From the NCBI GenBank assembly GCA_965227145.1, contig OZ245730.1:4774001-4838000 (forward strand): DNA of 64,000 nt, in the 5' to 3' direction. Below the pieces are notes generated by a model. The model worked only from the letters and a program-made list of their open reading frames with translations, searched no databases and was not told the origin of the DNA. This document shows, in pieces, positions 1 through 8,237 of this stretch. Each line of letters opens with the position of its first letter. The first letter of the stretch is position 1. A program made the translations under genes and the position numbers. The stretch comes from JACKAQ01 sp965227145. Its GTDB lineage: Bacteria; Calditrichota; Calditrichia; RBG-13-44-9; J075.

Positions 1-39
1 CCACGGAAACAAAATTATTTCTCTGGAGAAAACGCAAAA

Positions 40-585
40 ATGAAATGCCCCCGCTGTGGTTTAATTGTAACGGACGAAGTGCCTGTTTGCGAAGGATGCC
101 ATTTTTCGATTGCCGATCTCGATAAATTGCTGGCGGAACCGCCGGAGCAAAACGGCAGCGTGAACGATTTTGCCGGTCTTTTTTCGCAGGATGAGCAGCA
201 GTTATTAACCGAACAACTGGCAGAATTTTCCCAAAAATATGCCGGGGAATTGGTAATTATCACGGTGCACAACACCAATCCGGTGAAGGCTTCCGAATAC
301 GTTTTTTGGCTGTTCAACCGCTGGCAAATTGGCGATGACCGGCACAAAGGCATCGCAATTTTACTCGCGGAAGAAAACCGCAGGGTGGAAAGCGAAGTCG
401 GATACGGCTGGGAACCGATCATTTCCGATCCGGAATCCGGCGAAATTCTGGATAATTTTGTGGTTCCGCAGCTAAAAAACGGCGATTATTTTTCGGCGAT
501 GCAAACCGCCATTCACGAAATCGACAAATTGATGCAATCGAATTTGGATAATATTTCACCCGAAACGGATTCCCCGAAAGCCTGA
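40..585 (+). CDS. TPM-domain protein with N-terminal zinc ribbon
   Basis: A 181-aa protein. It opens with a short zinc-ribbon-like CPRC...CEGC motif (residues 3-21), followed by a TPM domain (about residues 40-165). The TPM part is recognisable from the pattern VNDFAGLFS, the central GELVIITVHN strand, the RWQIGDDRHKGIAILLA stretch and the EVGYGWE segment typical of YgcG/Psb32-like proteins. No signal peptide is visible, so it is probably cytoplasmic. A GGAG lies 11 nt before the ATG. It is followed after 1 nt by a second, membrane-bound TPM protein, so the two are likely co-expressed and may act together. TPM domains are linked to photosystem repair in plants and are otherwise of unclear function; the exact role here is unknown. 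Confidence 0.85.
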   Translation: MKCPRCGLIVTDEVPVCEGCHFSIADLDKLLAEPPEQNGSVNDFAGLFSQDEQQLLTEQLAEFSQKYAGELVIITVHNTNPVKASEYVFWLFNRWQIGDDRHKGIAILLAEENRRVESEVGYGWEPIISDPESGEILDNFVVPQLKNGDYFSAMQTAIHEIDKLMQSNLDNISPETDSPKA

Positions 586-586
586 T

Positions 587-1717
587 ATGTTGAAAAATCG
601 ATTGAAATCAGCCCACAACCTGTTGTTTTATCTGCAAATAGCAATTTTTCTGCTCAACGGTTTGCTGTCTGCGGAAATACCGCAGCATGTGCCCAATCCG
701 CGCGCGACGCTGGATAATTGGGTAACGGATTTAACCGGCACACTCTCCGCAGAGGAAACCAGCCAGATCAACGACATAATTGCCACGATGGAATCGCAAA
801 CCAGTGTCGAAATGGCAGTGGTGATCATTCGCCAAACGGACGGGCGTTCGGTAAAAGAATTTGCCACAGATTTATTCAATTTGTGGGGCGTTGGCAAAGG
901 CAGCAACGATAACGGCGTTTTGGTGCTGCTTTCCATGGGCGACCGGCGAATTGAGGTGGAGACCGGTTACGGCGCGGAGGGCGTTCTGCCGGATGGCAGG
1001 GTCGGGCAAATTTTGGATGATGTTGTAATTCCGCGTTTTCGCGAGGGCGATTTCGGGCGCGGGTTGGTGGATGGCGTTCGGGAAATGTCCAGCGTCCTCA
1101 TGCGCGATCCCGACGATGTGCGCGGTTTTGCGGAATCATCGCGCGAGCGCGAATTTTCATTATTCCCGTGGCTGCTGATGTTGGCGATCGGCCTGGTGAT
1201 CGTTTTTGTGATCATTCGTAAACGCACCGAGCGCTGCCAAAACTGCAAACAAAAAATGCGGCTGCTCTCGCCGGAACAGGAAAAACCGTATCTTTCGGCG
1301 GATCAACAATTTGAGGAAGAAATTGGCAGCATCGATTATCGCGTTTGGCATTGCGACGACTGCCAAACCGTGACGGTGAAACGCAAATTTATGGGCGGAT
1401 TTTCCAACTGCCCGAAATGCAAACACCGCACGCTGCGGCTGCGAACCTACGTTTTGCAGGAGCCAAGTTACACCCGCGAAGGCACTAGGGAAATTGAACA
1501 GAAATGCGTTTTCCCAGGCTGCGGACATCAGGAGCGCAAACAAAGCCGGATTCCGAAACGGGTTCGGCAGCCCAAACCCACCATTTGGGTCGGCGGACCG
1601 ACATCCGGGCGCAGCGGTGGTTTTGGCAGTGGCGGATTTGGCGGTGGCGGTGGTTTCAGCGGTGGCAGTTTTGGCGGCGGAAGCTCCGGCGGCGGCGGGG
1701 CGGGGCGCAGTTGGTGA
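587..1717 (+). CDS. Membrane TPM-domain protein (YgcG-like) with Cys-rich and Gly-rich tail
   Basis: A 376-aa protein with an N-terminal hydrophobic signal/anchor (about residues 12-29). A TPM domain follows (about 42-170; note DNWVTDLTGTLS, MAVVIIRQTDG, VETGYGAEG). Next are a transmembrane helix (about 196-212), a cytoplasmic region with several Cys pairs (CQNC, CDDC, CPKC, CVFPGCGH) that looks like one or two zinc ribbons, and a very Gly/Ser-rich C-terminus. This is the layout of the YgcG/TPM family, in which a Gly-rich tail is common; the multiple zinc-binding pairs are less common. The start lies 1 nt after the stop of the upstream TPM gene, so translation is likely coupled. Function is not established. 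Confidence 0.85.
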   Translation: MLKNRLKSAHNLLFYLQIAIFLLNGLLSAEIPQHVPNPRATLDNWVTDLTGTLSAEETSQINDIIATMESQTSVEMAVVIIRQTDGRSVKEFATDLFNLWGVGKGSNDNGVLVLLSMGDRRIEVETGYGAEGVLPDGRVGQILDDVVIPRFREGDFGRGLVDGVREMSSVLMRDPDDVRGFAESSREREFSLFPWLLMLAIGLVIVFVIIRKRTERCQNCKQKMRLLSPEQEKPYLSADQQFEEEIGSIDYRVWHCDDCQTVTVKRKFMGGFSNCPKCKHRTLRLRTYVLQEPSYTREGTREIEQKCVFPGCGHQERKQSRIPKRVRQPKPTIWVGGPTSGRSGGFGSGGFGGGGGFSGGSFGGGSSGGGGAGRSW

Positions 1718-1876
1718 ATAAGTTATGTAAGTTGAGTGGGTTGAGTAAGTCGATTATTTTAATTTTTTGGTAGTGTTGCTTTTTGATTGATCGTTTATAG
1801 ATTCAGTTGCTTTGTCTTTAAAATTTGTTATCGCTTAACTTTTGTCACCCCCAAATTTTTTGACTGCCCAACTCAC

Positions 1877-2353
1877 TCAACTCACTCCCGTGGAGCCGAA
1901 CCCGCCACGGGTTTTTCCCGCGAAATCGGGCGAATCCATTTCTTCCCATTCCACTTCCGGCAGGGCGTTGCGTTCAAAAATAATCTGCGCGATGCGCGTG
2001 CCGCGTTCAATAACAAATGGCTCGTCTTTTTGCGGATCATTCGGATTGTAAAGCCGCACCAGCGCAATTTTCAACTCATCTTGCGGTCCGCAATAATCCT
2101 CATCGATAATGCCCACATCATTCGCGAGGCAAATCCCGTTTTTCACCGCCAAACCGCTGCGGATATGCACTTTGTAGAAAAAACCCGGCGGCGCAGCGAT
2201 CACCAGTCCGGTGGCGATTACTTCCACTTTTCCGGGAAACAATTCTTTGCGTTCGGCGGCGTAAACATCCAGCCCAGCGGAACGCGCGGTTTGGCGTTCC
2301 GGCAATGGTATATCTTTGTTTTTTCTGTAGATACGAATTTTCATTTTGATCAT
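1877..2353 (-). CDS. dut: Deoxyuridine 5'-triphosphate nucleotidohydrolase
   Basis: A 158-aa trimeric-type dUTPase that hydrolyses dUTP to dUMP and pyrophosphate. It keeps uracil out of DNA and feeds dTMP synthesis. Conserved motifs are visible: motif 1 ARSAGLDVYA, motif 2 HIRSGLAVKNG, motif 3 NDVGIIDEDYCG, motif 4 ERGTRIAQIIF and the C-terminal P-loop-like GGFGSTG. The start is the ATG at 2353, which overlaps the stop of the upstream dehydrogenase as ATGA, so it is probably translationally coupled; a second ATG at 2344 would remove three residues. A longer in-frame reading to 2779 only runs through the other gene and is not credible. Confidence 0.95.
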   Translation of the reverse strand: MIKMKIRIYRKNKDIPLPERQTARSAGLDVYAAERKELFPGKVEVIATGLVIAAPPGFFYKVHIRSGLAVKNGICLANDVGIIDEDYCGPQDELKIALVRLYNPNDPQKDEPFVIERGTRIAQIIFERNALPEVEWEEMDSPDFAGKTRGGFGSTGVS

Positions 2354-3678
2354 TCTTTGGGTAATGATTGTTGCAAATGGTTGAAGCTGCGGGTTAATTT
2401 TCCGCGATGGACGATCATTGCTTTGCGGAATTCGCGAGGCATACGGATGCGATCCCATTGGGTAAAAAAATCCGTATCGGCGAGTTCCGGCACAAAAGGC
2501 ATCAGCGATCCGCCAAAGTATTCCGATGATTCCCGGGGCAGTTCCGCAGGCAGCTTGTCCACAGCCATCACTACCGGACCACGCCCTTCGAAACCATCTT
2601 GCACGGTTTCGGTTTCCGGGTCGAACACATAAACGGGATTGTCCGAACTGGTCGCTTTCACGGTCATTTCGATCGATCCGTCGATGTCGCAGGAAATATC
2701 GCCAATCACCTTCAACCGGACGTTTTCGCCCTGCTGATACAATTCTTTGAGATATGCTTTGGTGATCAGTTTCGGGCATTTTGGCGTCCAGTAAATACCG
2801 TTGATCACCATGGACAGGTATGGCACATAATTGTGGAAAGTCCCGAAATAACGCTCCGGATTGCTGAAATATTCCCGCAAATTAAAGCGTTTTTCGCGCC
2901 CCTGATACGGTTTTGGTGCAAACATATGCTCTTCTTTGAACACTACCTTGTAAACCGTGTAACGGGAAAAATCGCCTTTTTCAAAAAATTCCGGTAATTC
3001 TTCGGGCGTGAATGTTTGCGATGGCAACAGTTCGAACATATCCTGCGCACCTTTGGAAACCTGTCCGTAACCGGTAAAACCGCACACAAACGGCACCATT
3101 GAATCCGGCAAGCCATCCCGTTTGATACGCTCCCCGACTTCGCCAACGGCGCGTTTGGCTTCATCCAGACTTTCGTATCGGCAGGTCTGCTGCAGATTCG
3201 CGAACGGCGTATGCACGCCTTCGGTTTGCATGCGTTTGCCCAAAGCCCACATCGAGTTGATGATCCCGGCGTATCCGGCAAAATTACCGAAGAAAATCAC
3301 CCGTTTATCCCGCTGGTCGGTTACCAGCTCATAATCCAGCAAGGTGCAGTTTTGATCGAGAATTTTTTTGAGCATTGGCATGTTATACGGCTGCCCTTTG
3401 ATGGTGTGCGAGAAAAAACAGTAGGCCATTTTTTCTTCGAGGCTTTCAACCGGAATTTCCTTGATACCGAAAACGATGTTGCAATTGGATAAATCTTCGG
3501 AAATTTCCGCGCCTACTTTTTCGTATTCATCGTTGGAAAAAATGCGGGTATCGGATGGTTCAACCACAACGTGTAACCCATGAAGATTGATCAATTTCAT
3601 CACCTGATACGGTGAAAGCGGTGCGCGTTTTTCCGTTAAGTATTTGTTTTCCCTGCGTATACCGATGCAGTTTCTCAT
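2350..3678 (-). CDS. Lysine-ketoglutarate reductase/alanine dehydrogenase-like protein (LOR domain)
   Basis: A 442-aa protein resembling the lysine-2-oxoglutarate reductase half of the bifunctional LKR/SDH enzymes, within the alanine dehydrogenase/PNT N-terminal fold. Visible signs are the N-terminal GIRRENK...EKRAPLSP, the VVEPSDTRIF segment, FGIKEIP and FFSHTIKGQ, all typical of this family. The saccharopine dehydrogenase half is absent and no partner gene is nearby, so the in vivo reaction is uncertain; a role in lysine metabolism is inferred. The start at 3678 is chosen because AGGAG lies 6 nt upstream; the ATG two codons earlier overlaps that site. It overlaps dut by 4 nt. Confidence 0.8.
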   Translation of the reverse strand: MRNCIGIRRENKYLTEKRAPLSPYQVMKLINLHGLHVVVEPSDTRIFSNDEYEKVGAEISEDLSNCNIVFGIKEIPVESLEEKMAYCFFSHTIKGQPYNMPMLKKILDQNCTLLDYELVTDQRDKRVIFFGNFAGYAGIINSMWALGKRMQTEGVHTPFANLQQTCRYESLDEAKRAVGEVGERIKRDGLPDSMVPFVCGFTGYGQVSKGAQDMFELLPSQTFTPEELPEFFEKGDFSRYTVYKVVFKEEHMFAPKPYQGREKRFNLREYFSNPERYFGTFHNYVPYLSMVINGIYWTPKCPKLITKAYLKELYQQGENVRLKVIGDISCDIDGSIEMTVKATSSDNPVYVFDPETETVQDGFEGRGPVVMAVDKLPAELPRESSEYFGGSLMPFVPELADTDFFTQWDRIRMPREFRKAMIVHRGKLTRSFNHLQQSLPKE

Positions 3679-3921
3679 AGACATCTCCTGTTCGGCCGAG
3701 TGTTAGAATTTGAGTATTCCGTGATAAAAAAACAACGTCGCGTTTCGTAAATCAGCAGGATTGCAAATTGCAGCCCTGTGTAAATACGAACCGAAATATA
3801 CGTTTTTCACTATCGATTGTGAAATACAAAAACCGATTTTCAGAATGAAAAATCCGGCTTGTTTTTGCAATTGCGGAACTTTAACTTTCCCGGCTTGTAA
3901 TAAAAACAGATCTTTGATAAC

Positions 3922-4286
3922 GGGGACGAAACGGCTTCGACGAATTGCGACGAAGGTTGGGGCTGCATGCCGGGATCCTCACTACCCCGAAATTAGTGGG
4001 AAAAATCGGTTTAAATGCCGACTATGATTATGCAATGGCTGCTTAATTTTAATTAAGCGTTAAAGCCCGTTCGCCACGACTCGCACCCATCCGGGAAGTG
4101 GATGAACGCCGACTCTGATGGGTCTTTCATTAATGCCGCCCGGGCGTTGATGATCGTATAATCCGGGCTAGCGTAACGAAGGCTCGCCGGACTGCCCGCG
4201 ATGCGCAAAACTCAACCGTTCGGCTAAGCATGTAGACGCACTGGCAATCTCCTTTTCGGACCCGGGTTCGACTCCCGGCGTCTCCA
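3922..4286 (+). ncRNA. ssrA: Transfer-messenger RNA (tmRNA)
   Basis: The 5' end GGGGACG...GGCTTCGAC and the 3' end with a T-arm (GGGTTCGACTCCC) and CGTCTCC-A form the tRNA-like domain. The two ends pair over seven positions with one G-U. The CCA end is not encoded after the A discriminator and must be added. Inside, the sequence TAGTG precedes the resume codon of the tag reading frame, and a series of GC-rich pseudoknot-like segments follows to about 4220. With SmpB it rescues stalled ribosomes and tags proteins for degradation. An intrinsic terminator follows directly. Confidence 0.95.
3999..4046 (+). other. tmRNA proteolysis tag reading frame
   Basis: Starting at GGA after TAGTG, the frame reads GKIGLNADYDYAMAA and then TAA. 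The tag is 15 residues with the usual hydrophobic-Ala-Ala end, though with Met rather than the common Leu (AMAA instead of ALAA). The resume codon position is inferred from the TAGTG context and the reading frame. Confidence 0.8.
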
Positions 4287-4289
4287 CAA

Positions 4290-4331
4290 ATAAAAAAGCC
4301 CCGCAGCTAACCACTGCGGGGCTTTTTGTTT
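4290..4331 (+). terminator. tmRNA terminator, copy 1 of a 42-bp direct repeat
   Basis: Rho-independent terminator: stem AAGCCCCGCAG/CTGCGGGGCTT with a short loop and a T-rich tail. The whole 42-bp block is repeated exactly at 4949-4990, on the other side of the BrnT/BrnA genes. Confidence 0.9.
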
Positions 4332-4397
4332 TACAAAACGATGCCCGTATGGCGATTCATAGCTTGAAAATGAATCGATTAAATCCTATATTATTCG

Positions 4398-4667
4398 ATG
4401 GAATTTGAGTGGGATGAACAAAAGAATCCCATGAATCGTAAAAAACATGGTATTACTTTTGAAGATGCTGTTCGAATCTTTGAAAATCAGCATCTTGTTT
4501 TTCGTTCAATGAAAAATGATGAAGTACGGTATTTAGCTATCGGAACGGTAAATGAAGTTATTCTTACCGTAGTTTTTACACACCGGGATGTTCGAACCAG
4601 AATAATATCGGCAAGAAAGGCCAGTAAAAATGAAAGAACAACATATTATTCAATATTCAACCCATAA
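4398..4667 (+). CDS. brnT: BrnT-family toxin
   Basis: An 89-aa protein with the BrnT signature: MEFEWDEQKNPMNRKKHG near the N-terminus, then FEDAVRIFE, the central YLAIG strand, and the RTRIISARKAS motif. BrnT is a RelE-fold ribonuclease that blocks translation and is neutralised by BrnA. The gene lies just after tmRNA and overlaps the antitoxin gene by 38 nt, the usual toxin-first order. The small cassette is bracketed by two identical terminators, which suggests insertion or local duplication. Confidence 0.9.
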   Translation: MEFEWDEQKNPMNRKKHGITFEDAVRIFENQHLVFRSMKNDEVRYLAIGTVNEVILTVVFTHRDVRTRIISARKASKNERTTYYSIFNP

Positions 4668-4938
4668 TTTGGCTGAGAATAACACATCTGATTGGGAGCG
4701 CTTAAAATCAATGAACGAAGATGACATTGACTTCAGCGATATCCCCGAACTCGATGAAAAAAATTGGGATCTTGTGGAAATTATTTATCCGACAGAAAAG
4801 AAAAGAATTTCTTTATATATCGATGCAGACATACTGGATTTTTTCAAAGAACAGGGAAAAGGCTACCAAACCCGCATGAATGCGGTTCTACGATCGTATG
4901 TCTCCGCTAAGCGGCGTAAACGAACAAAAACAACTTGA
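4630..4938 (+). CDS. brnA: BrnA-family antitoxin (DUF4415)
   Basis: A 102-aa protein. The N-terminal half is acidic (DDIDFSDIPELDE) and likely wraps the toxin. The C-terminal half (KKRISLYIDADILDFFKEQG...RMNAVLRSYV) is the ribbon-helix-helix DNA-binding domain of DUF4415/BrnA proteins. In this family BrnA with BrnT represses its own promoter. The start overlaps the 3' end of brnT by 38 nt, so translation is coupled. Confidence 0.9.
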   Translation: MKEQHIIQYSTHNLAENNTSDWERLKSMNEDDIDFSDIPELDEKNWDLVEIIYPTEKKRISLYIDADILDFFKEQGKGYQTRMNAVLRSYVSAKRRKRTKTT

Positions 4939-4948
4939 TTTTTTGAAT

Positions 4949-4990
4949 ATAAAAAAGCCCCGCAGCTAACCACTGCGGGGCTTTTTGTTT
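4949..4990 (+). terminator. Terminator after brnA, copy 2 of the 42-bp repeat
   Basis: Exact copy of the tmRNA terminator at 4290-4331, ending the brnTA transcript. The symmetric A-tract and T-tract could also stop the minus-strand asnB transcript coming from the other side. Confidence 0.9.
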
Positions 4991-5008
4991 ATTCAGGAGT
5001 CGAATATT

Positions 5009-6973
5009 TTAATAAACGGTTTCTTGTTTGATGAATTGTTTGTGCAAAACATGCAATACTAACAAATGATTCACCAGCGCATCTTTCCGCACCAGAGATG
5101 TGGCATCGGTATCGCTGTGATAATCCGTAATAAATTGCTTTAACCGTTTCACATCAAACAACCCGGCTTCACGGATGCTGTCTTCGTTCATAAACCGGTC
5201 CAGCAATTGTTGCAATGCCTTGCGTTTTTTCTCTTCGGTGTGTCCGGGCGGTGCCATGAACGCAAATTTTTCGCGTTTGTAAAGCACTTCCGGCAAAATG
5301 TTGCGCATGGCTTCGCGAAGCACCCATTTTTCCACATCGCCTTTGATGCGCAAATGCGGCGGAATATCCCGTGCCGCTTCCGCAACATGGTGATCCAGAA
5401 ACGCCGGTCGCGATTCCATCGCGTTTGCCATATCCACCCTGTCGCCGCCCCAGTTCAAAATCTGGCATTCCAGCATGGTTTTTATCCAGGTATATTGGGC
5501 GATGTCCAGCACGTGGCGATGTTCAATTTGCCGGCGATCCAGCTTTTCGACAATGGCGGAAATGGGATCGTAATCCCGCAAGTCATGCAATAAATCATCA
5601 TGCAGCAACGGCCGCGCGAGATTTAGCGTAAGCATCCACGGCTGAATCCACGATGGCGTAAATCCGCACAGCGCCTCAAAATCCGGGTGGGAAACATCTT
5701 TTTCCGCGAGAATGGCGCCGCTGAACACTTTGTTGCTGGCATCCATTTTCGCACGATATTCTGCCACTTGCGATTCGGGCAAATCTTTCAATCCGTGCCG
5801 GAACATGTCGCGTTTAAACGCCGGATAGCCACCGAACAATTCGTCCGAACCTTCGCCGGTAACCACCACTTTGTAGCCGCATTCGCGAACGCGTTTGCTC
5901 ATGCACCATTTTGCCACGCCCAACGTGTTGTAAAATGTGCGTTCGGCATGAAATGCAGTTTTCAGAAAATTGTCGCCGTATAAGTCGTCGGCGGTGAGGT
6001 TGAGCATTTCCTGATCAGCTTCCACCCGTTCCGCCATTTGCCGGGCGATGGCCGATTCGTCATACGCTGCATTATCGAAACTGATGGTAAACGCTTTCAC
6101 ATGCGATTGCTGCATGTTCGCCGCCAGCCCGAGCATCGAACAACTGTCGATGCCGCCGGAAAGATAGCAGCCCACCGGCACATCTGCTTCCAGCCGCAGC
6201 CGGACAGCTTCGGTGAGTTGCCGCTGCACATTTTCGATGTGATCGGGTGTCGAGCGGGATTGATCGCGCTCATTCGCCCGCGGGAAATTGACATCCCAAT
6301 AGCAAATTTCTTTCACATCAAAACCATTGCCGCGTTTGCTGATGACCAACATATGCCCCGGTTGAATGGCGTAAACATCTTTAAATGCGCTGCTGCCGGG
6401 CACCATCGTGTGCATTAGCTGGTGCAAAACAGCCTGGTTATCAAATGCCCGCGGCACTTCCGGGTGCGCAAACATTGCTTTAATTTCTGAACCGTAGAAT
6501 ATTTTTCCGTTTTGGCGATGGTAAAACAGCGGTTTTATCCCAAATCTGTCGCGAGCCAGAATGAGGCGCTGTTTCTGTTTATCGAACAATGCAACGGCAA
6601 ATTCGCCGCGCAAATGATGCACAAAATCCAGATCGTGTTTGCGATACAAATGCATGGCAATCTCGCTGTCGGATTTTGTGGAGAACCGCGCGCCATCCAG
6701 CACCAGCGATGTGCGAATGCGTTTGTAATCGTAAAATTCGCCGTTTACGGTTAAAATCAGGTCTTTTTCTGCGGTGGTGATGGGTTGATCACCCGAATCC
6801 AGTCCGATAATGGACAGCCGGGCGTGACCCATCGCCAAACCATTGTTTGAATCAATATGATATCCCTCACCATCCGGGCCGCGGTGGCGAATGGCTTTTA
6901 CCATCCGTTTGGCGTTCGGGGCAAGATTATCCGGGTTTCCTGTGAGTTGCCAATATCCGGCAATGCCGCACAT
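5009..6973 (-). CDS. asnB: Asparagine synthase, glutamine-hydrolysing
   Basis: A 654-aa class II glutamine amidotransferase. It makes asparagine from aspartate, ATP and glutamine. The N-terminal Cys2 nucleophile follows Met directly (MCGIAG). The glutaminase domain shows RHRGPDGEG, VNGEFYDY and SDSEIAMH; the synthetase domain shows the ATP-binding SGGIDS loop (about residue 270) and TGEGSDELFGGY. A clear GGAGG lies 6 nt before the ATG. It is the last gene of a minus-strand cluster that also has a carbamoyltransferase and an SSS symporter, so both enzymes use aspartate. Some AsnB homologues act in peptide or sugar biosynthesis, so the exact product is slightly uncertain. Confidence 0.9.
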   Translation of the reverse strand: MCGIAGYWQLTGNPDNLAPNAKRMVKAIRHRGPDGEGYHIDSNNGLAMGHARLSIIGLDSGDQPITTAEKDLILTVNGEFYDYKRIRTSLVLDGARFSTKSDSEIAMHLYRKHDLDFVHHLRGEFAVALFDKQKQRLILARDRFGIKPLFYHRQNGKIFYGSEIKAMFAHPEVPRAFDNQAVLHQLMHTMVPGSSAFKDVYAIQPGHMLVISKRGNGFDVKEICYWDVNFPRANERDQSRSTPDHIENVQRQLTEAVRLRLEADVPVGCYLSGGIDSCSMLGLAANMQQSHVKAFTISFDNAAYDESAIARQMAERVEADQEMLNLTADDLYGDNFLKTAFHAERTFYNTLGVAKWCMSKRVRECGYKVVVTGEGSDELFGGYPAFKRDMFRHGLKDLPESQVAEYRAKMDASNKVFSGAILAEKDVSHPDFEALCGFTPSWIQPWMLTLNLARPLLHDDLLHDLRDYDPISAIVEKLDRRQIEHRHVLDIAQYTWIKTMLECQILNWGGDRVDMANAMESRPAFLDHHVAEAARDIPPHLRIKGDVEKWVLREAMRNILPEVLYKREKFAFMAPPGHTEEKKRKALQQLLDRFMNEDSIREAGLFDVKRLKQFITDYHSDTDATSLVRKDALVNHLLVLHVLHKQFIKQETVY

Positions 6974-7010
6974 GCGTTTCCTCCATGCTAAAAATGAATG
7001 CTCTGATTGT

Positions 7011-8099
7011 TTACTTCACTACCGGAATATTTTTCGGCAGCCGGTTGAAACAGTTCAAAATTGAAATGAGCAACGCCTGCCGCACAAAAACCGCACCGTG
7101 TGCCTGCGTAAAATACAGATTATGGTGCGTGCCGTCCAGCGTCGGGCTCAATTCATCCAGCCGTGCGAGCGGGTGCAGCACAACTGCATTTTTCTTTAAG
7201 CGACTGTTTTCATGTAATTTATAGCGCGAATCCAGCGTTTTGTAGCTGTCGCCCAAAAACGCGATGGAGTTCATATAAATCACATCCAGATCCGAAATTA
7301 CCGTGTTGATATTATTGGTGATTTTGAACGGCACACCCACCGTTTCCAGCTCGTTTCGGGCATCGTAACCGAGCGGATCGGCCATTTCCGAAATAATGGA
7401 AATTTGCTCGATGCAATCTTTGAACAGCAGCGACATCAGCAGAAAGCTTTTCACAGCGCGCATGCTGCCCGGCGTTCCCAAAATACCGAGGTGAATTTTA
7501 TCTTCCGGTTTTATGCGCAACTGCTTCAGATCCGGGCGCCATTTTAAAATGGCGTACCAATCCGCCAGTGCCTGGGTCGGGTGTTCGCCGGTGCCATTTC
7601 CGGCATTGACCAGCGGCAGGCGCAATTTTTCGGAAATTTCGTGAATGGAGCTGGTTTCGGTGTGCCGCATAATGACCAGATCGCCGTATGCGTTAAACAT
7701 TTCGCCAATATCCGCCAGCGATTCACCTTTGGCTGTGCCGGTAACTTTGCCATCGGGAATGCTGATAATTTTGCCATCGAGCCGCAGCACAGCGCTTTCG
7801 AACGATAACCGGGTGCGGGTGCTCGCCTCAAAAAACGCAGTGATGATCAGCTTTCCATCCAACGGATGACTGCTGGAAATTTCCGTTGCTTCCAAAAGCG
7901 CCGCAAATTTGCACAGCTCCATCACCATGTTTTTATCAAATTGTTGAACCGAAAGCACGGACTGCCCGATCAGGTGTTCCAAAATACTCAGGTGAATTTT
8001 GTCGTCGGAAATCAGTTCTTCCGGATTTGGGTATAACCCTTCGGATTCCAGAGGGTTTTTTTCTTTAATATCGATATCTGTTTGACTAAATTTTTCCAT
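7011..8099 (-). CDS. pyrB: Aspartate carbamoyltransferase family protein
   Basis: A 362-aa transcarbamylase. The carbamoyl-phosphate site STRTR is in FFEASTRTRLSFESA; the 80s-loop equivalent is AKGESLADI, as in aspartate transcarbamylases. HPTQALAD and HPLARLDEL are further active-site motifs, and the C-terminal YFTQAHGAVFVRQALL is ATCase-like. The enzyme would convert aspartate and carbamoyl phosphate to carbamoylaspartate. About 45 residues precede the usual start, and the common HPLPR is HPLAR, so another amino substrate cannot be excluded. The ATG overlaps the stop of the 40-aa peptide gene as TAATG, and its AAGGAG ribosome site lies within that peptide gene. Confidence 0.8.
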   Translation of the reverse strand: MEKFSQTDIDIKEKNPLESEGLYPNPEELISDDKIHLSILEHLIGQSVLSVQQFDKNMVMELCKFAALLEATEISSSHPLDGKLIITAFFEASTRTRLSFESAVLRLDGKIISIPDGKVTGTAKGESLADIGEMFNAYGDLVIMRHTETSSIHEISEKLRLPLVNAGNGTGEHPTQALADWYAILKWRPDLKQLRIKPEDKIHLGILGTPGSMRAVKSFLLMSLLFKDCIEQISIISEMADPLGYDARNELETVGVPFKITNNINTVISDLDVIYMNSIAFLGDSYKTLDSRYKLHENSRLKKNAVVLHPLARLDELSPTLDGTHHNLYFTQAHGAVFVRQALLISILNCFNRLPKNIPVVK

Positions 8100-8221
8100 T
8101 ACCAGATCTCCTTTTTAAGGTAATCACGGATTATTAATCCGATTAAAGTGAGCGCCGAAACCCCGGTGAGCCACAATGCCAGGTGAACACACCAGGTCAG
8201 GAAAATTTCTGAGAAAAACAT
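8099..8221 (-). CDS. 40-aa single-helix membrane peptide, likely symporter accessory
   Basis: A small gene in the gap between the symporter and the carbamoyltransferase. It begins ATG at 8221 with GAGG 5 nt upstream and encodes 40 residues: a short MFFSEIF start, one hydrophobic helix of about 23 residues (LTWCV...LIGLII) and a charged RDYLKKEIW end. Stop and next start overlap as TAATG. Position right after an SSS-family transporter and the single-helix layout resemble the small accessory proteins annotated beside many SSS symporters; function is inferred from this. Confidence 0.75.
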   Translation of the reverse strand: MFFSEIFLTWCVHLALWLTGVSALTLIGLIIRDYLKKEIW

Positions 8222-8237
8222 CTTAACCTCATTATTT

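Noticed and set aside
1725..1895. Repeated GTTGAGTG-like units on both sides of a short gap
   Set aside because: Imperfect and low complexity; not clearly a terminator, CRISPR or mobile repeat.
1787..2632. Long plus-strand frame opposite dut and the dehydrogenase
   Set aside because: Its translation shows no family traits and the minus strand carries two well-recognised genes.
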